From the NCBI RefSeq assembly GCF_007097385.1, contig NZ_VJZS01000011.1:62001-126000 (forward strand): 64,000 bases of DNA, written 5' to 3'. A program made the translations under genes and the position numbers. This stretch comes from Flavobacterium sp. ZT3R18 (lineage in GTDB: Bacteria > Bacteroidota > Bacteroidia > Flavobacteriales > Flavobacteriaceae). Numbering within the stretch: position 1 is the first letter of the stretch; the number at the start of each line of letters is the position of its first letter. Positions 57,414 through 64,000 of this stretch are shown one piece after another. The notes under the pieces are model-generated. The model was not told the origin of the DNA, did no database searches, and worked only from the letters and a program-made list of their open reading frames with translations.

Positions 57414-57474
57414 AAATAGTATGAGAGCCTAAAAATGAAATCTTGTTTTTAGGTTCTTTCTTAAATTAAAAATT

Positions 57475-58218
57475 ATGTTACAAAAAATAAACAGCTCCAA
57501 TTTTATAGGAGAAGGCCCAATAAAAATACTCTATCCAGGTTCGGCAATTTCAAAATCAGATACTGGTATTGGCAGTATTGGTCGGATTGATCACGCTATT
57601 TTCCGAGGAAGTACCGTTATCCCGATGCATCCTCATGTGAATGATGAAATACTTTCTTATTTTAGAAGTGGTAAAACAGAGCATACCGATTCAGAAGGAT
57701 TTGTGGAATACATTGGTAGCAATAAATTAATGCTGATGAAAGCCGGAAAGTCATTCTATCATGAAGAAAAAATCATGGATATAGGAGAGCCTTTGGAAGG
57801 TTTGCAGATTTTTATTCGCCCTGGCGAGAAAGATTTAAAACCAGAAGTCACTTTTATGGATTTAGACCAAGTGCACAGTGAAAACAATTGGCGATTGCTT
57901 GCTTCTCCAACCATGGAAACAACTTTTCAATTTAGTAGTCAAACGTGGTTGTTTGATATGAAACTCAAAGCAAATACAAGTTCCGTATTACCAGAATTAC
58001 CCAAAAGCAATCTGACCTATTTGTTATATGTGTTTAAAGGGAATGTGAAAGTAAATGGGAACATCAATTTAGCGAAAAAAGAAAGCCTCCTTATCAAAGA
58101 GGAAGTGATTACAATTGAAACGGATAATGAAGCGGAATTGGTTTTATTTGTAACAGATGAAGAAGCTGCTATTTTTTATGACGGAATGTACAGTGGTAAT
58201 AAAAATCGGTTTATGTGA
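57475..58218 (+). CDS. Second pirin-family cupin protein
   Basis: 247 aa. The site IPMHPHVNDEILSYFRSGKTEHTD has the pirin His pair; LMLMKAGKSFYHEEK and GLQIFIRPGEKDLKPEV follow, as in YhaK-like proteins. It closes the AraC-led cluster, 61 bases after the isochorismatase-like gene, and is followed by a strong two-way terminator. Two different pirins in one unit suggests related substrates. Confidence 0.85.
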   Translation: MLQKINSSNFIGEGPIKILYPGSAISKSDTGIGSIGRIDHAIFRGSTVIPMHPHVNDEILSYFRSGKTEHTDSEGFVEYIGSNKLMLMKAGKSFYHEEKIMDIGEPLEGLQIFIRPGEKDLKPEVTFMDLDQVHSENNWRLLASPTMETTFQFSSQTWLFDMKLKANTSSVLPELPKSNLTYLLYVFKGNVKVNGNINLAKKESLLIKEEVITIETDNEAELVLFVTDEEAAIFYDGMYSGNKNRFM

Positions 58219-58343
58219 CTTAAAAATAAATTTTTAAAGCGATTTCTTTTTTACGGAACTTTATCTCAAAAATAAACCTCGTTAATCCCGATAGTTATTG
58301 GAATAAATGAGATTTCACCATTAATAATTTTAAATCTCATACA

Positions 58344-58379
58344 AAAAATGCCTTTCAAAAATTATTGAAAGGCATTTTT
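58344..58379. terminator. Two-way terminator between the pirin cluster and prfB
   Basis: A perfect 15-base stem: AAAAATGCCTTTCAA (58344-58358) and TTGAAAGGCATTTTT (58365-58379), six-base loop. The T run works in both directions. Confidence 0.9.
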
Positions 58380-58430
58380 GTGTGAGATTGTTCACTGGTT
58401 ACTAAAAAAATGAACACTGAATACTGCAAA

Positions 58431-59529
58431 CTATTCTTCCTCGCGTTGCCCCATCATCATCAGGAATGCTTTAAGGAACGGGTCAATGTTTCCATTCATT
58501 ACGCCGTCAACATCGCTGGTTTCGTAACCTGTGCGAACGTCTTTGACGAGTTTATAAGGTTGCATCACGTAATTGCGTATTTGCGAACCCCATTCGATTT
58601 TCATTTTTCCGGCTTCGATATCGCTGCGTTGCTCTTGTTGCTTTTTAAGTTCAATTTCATACAATTGAGAACGTAACATTTGCATGGCACGGTTTCTATT
58701 ATCGTGTTGTGAACGGGTTTCCGAGCATTGAATCTGAATACCGGTTGGTTTGTGAGTCAATTGTACTTTGGTTTCTACCTTGTTTACGTTTTGACCTCCT
58801 GCGCCACTAGATCGCGCTGTTGTGATGTCGATATCAGCAGGATTGATTTCTATTTCAATGGTATCATCCACAAGCGGGTACACGTACACGGATGCAAACG
58901 AAGTATGTCTTTTGGCATTGCTGTCAAAAGGAGAAATTCGTACCAATCGATGTACGCCGTTTTCTCCTTTGAGATACCCAAAAGAATAATCCCCTTCAAT
59001 TTCGAGTGTTACTGTTTTTATTCCCGCTGCATCTCCTTTCTGGAAATTCAACTCTCTAATTTTGTACCCTTCTTTTTCGGCCCACATCATGTACATACGC
59101 ATGAGCATTTCGGCCCAATCGCAACTTTCTGTACCACCGGCTCCGGCTGTAATTTGTAGTACAGCACTCAAACTATCGCCCTCTTCCGAAAGCATATTTT
59201 TGAATTCTATAGCTTCAATATGTGCTTGAGTTGAATTGTACTGATCGTCTAATTCTTCGGGAGTTAACTCTCCTTCCTTGTAGAAGTCATAGGCGAGTTG
59301 CAACTCGTCTGTCATGTCGACAGCTTTGTTGTAATCTTCGACCCATTTTTTTTTGCTTCTCAGATTTTTTACAAGAATTTCGGCTTCTTTGGGATTGTTC
59401 CAAAAGTCGGGAGCAAACGTTTTTTCTTCTTCGTTGGCAATTTCGATAAGTTTGGCATCAACGTCAAAGATACCTCCTCAACGCACCAAGGCGCTCCACA
59501 ATACCTTTTATTTGTTCGGTAGTTGTCAT
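58431..59529 (-). CDS. prfB: Peptide chain release factor 2, with programmed +1 frameshift
   Basis: The full gene starts at ATG 59529 ([21 protein letters not shown]) and reaches in-frame TGA at 59466-59464; the rest continues in the +1 frame ([19 protein letters not shown]...) down to 58431. The tail of the protein has the GGQ motif in [15 protein letters not shown], which triggers peptide release, and the SPF-type anticodon loop in [17 protein letters not shown]2 reads UAA and UGA, so it controls its own level by frameshifting at the UGA. A frame that begins only at the later Met (59315) would miss the first about 70 residues. Length about 365 aa, as expected. Confidence 0.96.
59464..59478 (-). 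promoter_or_regulatory. prfB programmed frameshift signal
   Basis: On the minus strand AGGAGG (59478-59473) acts as internal Shine-Dalgarno, then TAT, the slippery codon CTT and TGA followed by C. This is the textbook RF2 +1 site; low RF2 lets the ribosome slip past UGA. Confidence 0.95.
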
Positions 59530-59660
59530 AAATTTATAGTAATTTTGCGTTGAAAAATTATTGGATTAGCTTCTAATAATTTTACTAGTTTTGAATGCAA
59601 AAATAGGATATAGTTTTTAGATTACCGTTAGCTATTTCAAAATTTGTGTAATAATCCAGT

Positions 59661-59676
59661 CCCGATAATTATCGGG
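59661..59676. repeat. CCCGATAATTATCGGG palindrome
   Basis: A 16-base perfect palindrome, followed by a second partial ATCGGGAG copy. Related palindromes occur at 23718-23733 and, degenerate, at 58287-58303. Confidence 0.6.
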
Positions 59677-59761
59677 AGTTATCGGGAGGACAATAAGTGA
59701 TGTAGTATGGCGTTATGCTGGAAGTTCCGGACTAAAACGAAAATAAATTACGGGTACGATT

Positions 59762-60787
59762 ATGGAAATAAATTTAATTAGCGACACAATTACCAAGCCA
59801 TCGGTTGAAATGTTGCAGTATATGTTTAACGCTCAAGTGGGAGATGATGTGTACAAACAAGACCCAACGGTTATTGCTCTTGAAGCGAGATTGGCGGCGA
59901 TGTTTGGTATGGAAGCGGGGCTTTTTTTTCCGTCTGGAACTATGGCGAATCAAGCGGCGATTAAGTTGCATACTCAACCGGGAGAACAATTAATTACCGA
60001 TAAATATGCTCATGTGTATCATTATGAAGGAGGTGGCGTTTCGTTTAACAGTGGGGTTTCTTGCTGTTTACTAGATGGAAATCGTGGAATGATAACAGCC
60101 GAACAAGTGGCTGGAGCTATAAATGACCCTGAGTTTTATCACAGTCCGTTAACAAGTTTGGTGTGTGTGGAAAACACCACCAATAAAGGAGGAGGAGCGT
60201 GTTATGACTTGGAAGAATTAAAGAAAATAAAAGCGGTTTGTGATGCCAATAATTTAAAATTTCACTTGGATGGTGCTCGAATTTGGAATGCAGTTGTAGC
60301 CAAAAAACAGCATCCTAGAGAATTTGGAGCGTTATTTGATACGATTTCGGTGTGTCTGTCCAAAGGATTGGGAGCGCCTATCGGTTCAGTTCTTTTGGGA
60401 AGTAAAGAGGTAATTCATAGAGCATTGCGTATTCGAAAAATATTAGGTGGTGGTATGCGTCAGGTGGGGTATTTAGCGGCAGCAGGAAATTTTGCTTTAG
60501 ATAATAATATTGCCAAATTGGTAGATGACCATAGAAGAGCCAGAGAGATTGCCGAGGTTTTGTCACGACAACCGTGGATTGGTAAAATTGAACCTGTAGA
60601 AACGAATATTTTGATTTTCTCGGTAAGAACAGGATTGAGTGAAAAATTATTTATCGAGAAACTCAAAGAAAAAAACATCTTAATAAGTGCGCTAGGACAC
60701 GGAAAACTTCGAATTGTAACACATCTGGATTATAAAGAAGTGATGCATACGTATGTGTTGGAAACGCTGCAGAAGTTTAGTTTTTAG
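59762..60787 (+). CDS. ltaE: Low-specificity L-threonine aldolase
   Basis: 341 aa, a fold-type I PLP enzyme. Hallmarks: LISDTITKPSVEMLQYM, GDDVYKQDPTVIALEARLA, FFPSGTMANQAAIKLH, LDGARIWNA (PLP-contacting Asp) and CLSKGLGAPIGSVL with the PLP lysine. It cleaves L-threonine or allo-threonine to glycine and acetaldehyde. It faces the convergent ybaB gene over a terminator. Confidence 0.93.
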   Translation: MEINLISDTITKPSVEMLQYMFNAQVGDDVYKQDPTVIALEARLAAMFGMEAGLFFPSGTMANQAAIKLHTQPGEQLITDKYAHVYHYEGGGVSFNSGVSCCLLDGNRGMITAEQVAGAINDPEFYHSPLTSLVCVENTTNKGGGACYDLEELKKIKAVCDANNLKFHLDGARIWNAVVAKKQHPREFGALFDTISVCLSKGLGAPIGSVLLGSKEVIHRALRIRKILGGGMRQVGYLAAAGNFALDNNIAKLVDDHRRAREIAEVLSRQPWIGKIEPVETNILIFSVRTGLSEKLFIEKLKEKNILISALGHGKLRIVTHLDYKEVMHTYVLETLQKFSF

Positions 60788-60800
60788 TTGATAGTTTTTA

Positions 60801-60836
60801 GTTGATAGTTTTAACCAAAAACCAAAAACTATCAAC
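60801..60836. terminator. Two-way terminator between ltaE and ybaB
   Basis: GTTGATAGTTTT (60801-60812) pairs with AAAACTATCAAC (60825-60836), with another copy of the left arm just before. It serves both convergent genes. Confidence 0.75.
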
Positions 60837-60844
60837 AATAAACC

Positions 60845-61165
60845 CTATTTAAACATGTCTTCCATTCCCGGAATCATAGGCATGTCCATTTTAGTAACGG
60901 CATCCAATTCGGTTTGGTTTACGTTTGCTGCTTTTTCAATTGCTTTATTCAAAACTAAAATTAAGTAATCTTCCAATTGTTCTTTGTCTTCCAATAAAGA
61001 ATCATCGATGGTAATTGATTTAATTTTGGTATTGGCAGTCAAAGTAACTTTTAGTAAATTATCGCTGCTTTGTTCGTCAATTAGTACAGTGTCTAAACGT
61101 TTTTTAGTATCTTCGATTTTTTGTTGGGTTTCTCTAAGTTTGCCCATCATTCCCATTAAATCCAT
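60845..61165 (-). CDS. ybaB: YbaB/EbfC nucleoid-associated protein
   Basis: 106 aa. [24 protein letters not shown] forms the long helix; the core has [19 protein letters not shown] and the C-terminal helix ends [10 protein letters not shown], as in YbaB. It binds DNA as a dimer and shapes the nucleoid. A TAAATTTG -7 box lies just upstream. Not next to dnaX or recR as in E. coli. Confidence 0.92.
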   Translation of the reverse strand: MDLMGMMGKLRETQQKIEDTKKRLDTVLIDEQSSDNLLKVTLTANTKIKSITIDDSLLEDKEQLEDYLILVLNKAIEKAANVNQTELDAVTKMDMPMIPGMEDMFK

Positions 61166-61191
61166 TTTGATGTTTTTTAAAAATTGAAATG

Positions 61192-61199
61192 CAAATTTA
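61192..61199 (-). promoter_or_regulatory. Candidate -7 box of ybaB
   Basis: The minus strand reads TAAATTTG (TAnnTTTG), 27 bases before the ATG at 61165; the -33 TTG is weak. Confidence 0.45.
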
Positions 61200-61297
61200 C
61201 ATAATTACTACTTTATAAACTATTTTGTTTAAGCACATTCATTATTAATTGTCTTTGTGTTATTTTTGTAATTATATTTTTAACCAAAGCGCCAACG

Positions 61298-63358
61298 ATG
61301 CCAGAAATGATACAACCTCCAATAGCTAAAATTATTCCAAAAAAGCTAAAAAAACACAAAGAGATTAGAGTTGATAATTACTTTTGGTTAAATGACAGAG
61401 AGAACCCTGAAGTTATTGATTATTTGAACCAAGAAAACGCCTATTATCACGAGAAAACGGCACATACCAAAGATTTTCAAACAGCATTATTTGAGGAAAT
61501 GAAAAGTAGAATAAAGGAAGACGATCAGTCGGTTCCCTATTTGTACAATGGGTATTACTATATCACTCGTTTTGAAAAAGGACAAGATTACCCTATTTAT
61601 TCTCGTAAAAAAGAAAGCCTTTCGGCAAAAGAAGAAATATTGTTCAATTGCAACGAAATGGCAAAGGATAAGCCTTATTTTCAATTGGGTGCTTTGAGTA
61701 TTAGCCCAGATAATAAAATGGCTTTGTTTAGTTGTGATATTGTAGGGAGACGCATTTATACGATCCAAATCAAAAATCTTGAAGACAATACGATTTTAGA
61801 AGATAAAATCGAGAATGTTACCGGAAGCGCCGTTTGGGCAAATGACAATAAAACTATATTTTATTCGGATCAAGACGATGTTACGTTGCGTTCGGATAAA
61901 ATTTTAAAGCATAAATTGGGTGCAAAGCAAGAAGAGGATGTCTTGGTTTATTTTGAAAAAGACGAAACGTTTAATGTTGAAATCGCTAAGTCTAAATCCA
62001 GAAAATACTTGGCAATAGAGTCTGGGAGTACGCTTACAACAGAGTATCAAATTCTGGATGCCGATAATCCGGACGGGGAATTTAAAATGTTTCAGAAACG
62101 GGTTCGAGGGTTAGAATACAGCATCAATCATTACGGGGATAGTTTTTATATTATGACCAATAAGGATAAAGCCGAGAATTTTAAATTGATGAAAACTTCA
62201 GTAAACAAGACTTCAAAAACCAATTGGGTAGAAGTAATTGCGCACAGAAAAGATGTTTTATTAGAAGATATAGAGATTTTTAAAGACTTTTTGGTGGTAG
62301 AAGAACGGGAGAATGGTTTGAATAAAATCCGAATTATGCCATGGAGTGGAGAAGGGGAGTATTACCTTCCTTTTGAAAGCGAAACCTATACGGCTTATAC
62401 GTCTTCCAATGTTGATTTTGATACGGATGTATTGCGTTATGGGTATCAATCGATGACAACGCCATCGTCTATTATTGATTTTAATATGAAAACCAAAATC
62501 AAAGAAGTCAAGAAAGAGCATCAAGTTCTTGGCGGAAAGTTTGATAAAAATAATTATACCGAAGAGCGTGTTTGGGCAACGGCAGAGGATGGGACAAAAA
62601 TCCCTATTTCTATGGTTTATAGAAAAGGATTGAAGAAAGAGGGTAGTAATCCTTTGCTTCAGTATGCTTATGGCTCTTACGGTCATTCTATGGATGCCAC
62701 ATTCTCGTCGACCCGATTGACTTTATTGGATAGAGGGTTTGTTTTTGCTATTGCGCACATTCGTGGAGGAGAAGACTTGGGGAGGCAATGGTATGAAGAT
62801 GGGAAGTTGTTAAAAAAGATAAATACGTTTACCGATTTTATAGATTGCTCCAAGTTTCTAATAGATGAAAAATATACTTCACCCCAACATTTATATGCCG
62901 AAGGAGGATCTGCTGGAGGTTTGTTAATGGGAGCGGTGGTTAATATGGCACCCGAATTGTATAATGGAGTGATTGCTCAAGTTGCTTTTGTCGATGTTGT
63001 AACGACGATGCTTGATGATAGTATTCCGCTTACCACAGGAGAATATGATGAATGGGGAAATCCAAACGTTAAGGAATTTTATGACTATATGTTGTCTTAT
63101 TCGCCTTATGATAATATAGTATCTCAAAAGTATCCGAATATGTACATATCCACAGGTTTGCATGATTCTCAGGTACAGTATTGGGAGCCAGCTAAATGGG
63201 TGGCTAAGTTAAGGGTTTTAAAAACAGATGACAACCTTTTGTTTTTAGACACCAATATGGATGCGGGTCACGGTGGAGCTTCTGGACGCTTTGAAGCAAT
63301 CAAGGAATTGGCTAAAGAGTACAGTTTTTTACTAGATTTAGAAAAAATACAAAAGTAA
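61298..63358 (+). CDS. S9-family serine oligopeptidase (oligopeptidase B type)
   Basis: 686 aa, normal for oligopeptidase B. The N-terminal propeller follows VDNYFWLNDRENPEV; the catalytic domain contains AIAHIRGGEDLGRQWYEDGK, the nucleophile GGSAGGLLMGAV, the Asp region STGLHDSQVQYWEPAKWV and the His in DAGHGGASGRF. No signal peptide, so it is cytoplasmic or released. It cuts short peptides, usually after basic residues in this subfamily. Monocistronic. Confidence 0.94.
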   Translation: MPEMIQPPIAKIIPKKLKKHKEIRVDNYFWLNDRENPEVIDYLNQENAYYHEKTAHTKDFQTALFEEMKSRIKEDDQSVPYLYNGYYYITRFEKGQDYPIYSRKKESLSAKEEILFNCNEMAKDKPYFQLGALSISPDNKMALFSCDIVGRRIYTIQIKNLEDNTILEDKIENVTGSAVWANDNKTIFYSDQDDVTLRSDKILKHKLGAKQEEDVLVYFEKDETFNVEIAKSKSRKYLAIESGSTLTTEYQILDADNPDGEFKMFQKRVRGLEYSINHYGDSFYIMTNKDKAENFKLMKTSVNKTSKTNWVEVIAHRKDVLLEDIEIFKDFLVVEERENGLNKIRIMPWSGEGEYYLPFESETYTAYTSSNVDFDTDVLRYGYQSMTTPSSIIDFNMKTKIKEVKKEHQVLGGKFDKNNYTEERVWATAEDGTKIPISMVYRKGLKKEGSNPLLQYAYGSYGHSMDATFSSTRLTLLDRGFVFAIAHIRGGEDLGRQWYEDGKLLKKINTFTDFIDCSKFLIDEKYTSPQHLYAEGGSAGGLLMGAVVNMAPELYNGVIAQVAFVDVVTTMLDDSIPLTTGEYDEWGNPNVKEFYDYMLSYSPYDNIVSQKYPNMYISTGLHDSQVQYWEPAKWVAKLRVLKTDDNLLFLDTNMDAGHGGASGRFEAIKELAKEYSFLLDLEKIQK

Positions 63359-63373
63359 TTAGATTTTTTTTGT

Positions 63374-63381
63374 TAGATTTG
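63374..63381 (+). promoter_or_regulatory. Candidate -7 box of the last gene
   Basis: TAGATTTG (TAnnTTTG) lies 50 bases before the ATG at 63432. A TTG at -33 is not clear. Confidence 0.4.
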
Positions 63382-63431
63382 CATCATATCGGGGTCAGTT
63401 GAAAAAATGCCCACAGATAAACTATTTTTTT

Positions 63432-64000
63432 ATGAAAGAAGAAATAAATGCTTATAATAATGTTTTAGAATTAATAGGTAATACACCGCTTATTAAACTA
63501 AATAAAGTCACTGAAGAGTTAGAAGGAAATTTCTACGCTAAGGTAGAATCCTTTAATCCAGGACATTCTTCGAAAGACAGGATAGCTTTATACATCATCG
63601 AAGAAGCAGAAAAACAAGGTATTTTGTCTCCGGGCGACACTATAATCGAAACAACTTCTGGTAATACAGGCTTTAGTTTGGCTATGGTAAGCATTATAAA
63701 AGGATACAATTGTATTCTTGCTGTAAGTTCAAAATCATCCAAAGATAAGATTGATATGTTAAGAAGTTTGGGGGCTAAAGTATATGTTTGTCCAGCCCAC
63801 GTTTCTGCAGATGATGACCGTTCGTATTATAATGTAGCCAAGCGTTTACACGAGGAAACAAAAGGATCGGTTTATATTAATCAATACTTTAATCAATTGA
63901 ATATTGATGCTCATTATAAATCTACGGGCCCAGAAATTTGGAAACAAACCAATGGTAAAATTACCCACCTTGTAGCTTGTAGCGGAACCGGAGGAACTAT
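63432..64000 (+). CDS. Cysteine synthase/cystathionine beta-synthase family enzyme, 3' end outside window
   Basis: ATG 63432 opens a frame through the window edge (about 189 residues). The start [18 protein letters not shown] is the PLP fold-type II signature; then [15 protein letters not shown] (PLP lysine in SSKDR) and [11 protein letters not shown] (phosphate-binding loop). Cysteine synthases usually have NPxxSVKDR; the changed GHSSKD here suggests the cystathionine beta-synthase-like or another variant branch. The product makes or uses cysteine-type substrates. The missing C-terminus would decide whether CBS domains follow. Confidence 0.88.
   Translation, partial: MKEEINAYNNVLELIGNTPLIKLNKVTEELEGNFYAKVESFNPGHSSKDRIALYIIEEAEKQGILSPGDTIIETTSGNTGFSLAMVSIIKGYNCILAVSSKSSKDKIDMLRSLGAKVYVCPAHVSADDDRSYYNVAKRLHEETKGSVYINQYFNQLNIDAHYKSTGPEIWKQTNGKITHLVACSGTGGT

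Noticed and set aside
59538..59545. TAATTTTG box on the plus strand near prfB.
   Set aside because: It matches the -7 consensus but faces away from prfB with no gene or terminator directly downstream; probably chance.
1..64000. CRISPR arrays, tRNA and rRNA genes.
   Set aside because: No regularly spaced direct repeats of 25-40 bases and no recognisable tRNA or rRNA sequence were noticed on reading; a covariance scan was not possible.

Overview
The window looks like chromosome of a Flavobacterium-like member of the Bacteroidota. The evidence is AT-rich DNA, TAnnTTTG-type -7 promoter boxes (several with a TTG about 18-20 bases upstream), an outer membrane protein with a carboxypeptidase-regulatory-like domain and TonB plug, and family matches that read as flavobacterial throughout. 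No rRNA or tRNA gene and no CRISPR array was recognised.

Bases 1-14731 are the right-hand part of a Tn7-like transposon; its left end lies outside the window. The transposition genes sit at the right end on the minus strand: tnsA (14619-13957), tnsB (13964-12144), tnsC (12147-11260) and a short tniQ/tnsD (11251-10271). A divergent tnsE homologue (8503-10287) runs towards them, and its 3' end overlaps that of tniQ. The terminal ACA at 14731 abuts, in frame, the 3' part of comM/yifB (Mg-chelatase-like AAA+ protein), so the element interrupts comM. This is the gene and gene set (tniCABDE type) known from the Tn6022/AbaR islands of Acinetobacter. The cargo to the left has a defence-island look: a possible nuclease cut by the window edge, a ParB-like protein, a 359-aa protein of unknown function, a 1264-aa protein with a restriction-endonuclease-like N-terminus and a degenerate NTPase-like region, a serine recombinase, a decayed second copy of that recombinase, and a secreted coiled-coil/barrel-like protein.

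From 14732 to about 28300 the chromosome carries the comM remnant, truC, a two-gene DUF2188 cassette with REP-like palindromes on both sides, a possible small RNA, rhlE, a large hybrid sensor kinase, a membrane protein, an aldehyde dehydrogenase, an RluA-type pseudouridine synthase and panB.

Bases 28492-39460 are a potassium-uptake (Kdp) locus: an NtrC-type sigma-54 activator, a small helical protein, a 28-aa membrane peptide, kdpF, kdpA, kdpB, kdpC, a porin-like barrel, a KdpD sensor without its kinase half, and a separate membrane histidine kinase. No KdpE-type regulator is present, so the activator plus the split sensor probably does that job.

Bases 39767-52775 hold housekeeping and envelope genes: serine dehydratase, an outer membrane beta-barrel protein, an ArsC-like reductase, a CPBP protease, menE, DoxX, an S41 protease, an acyl-CoA carboxylase and phospholipase A. 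Bases 53059-58218 are an AraC-led cluster (DoxX, alginate-export-type barrel, two pirins, an isochorismatase-like hydrolase). The right end has prfB with its programmed +1 frameshift, a threonine aldolase, YbaB, an S9 oligopeptidase and the start of a cysteine-synthase-like gene. Intergenic regions contain several families of short repeats and palindromes.
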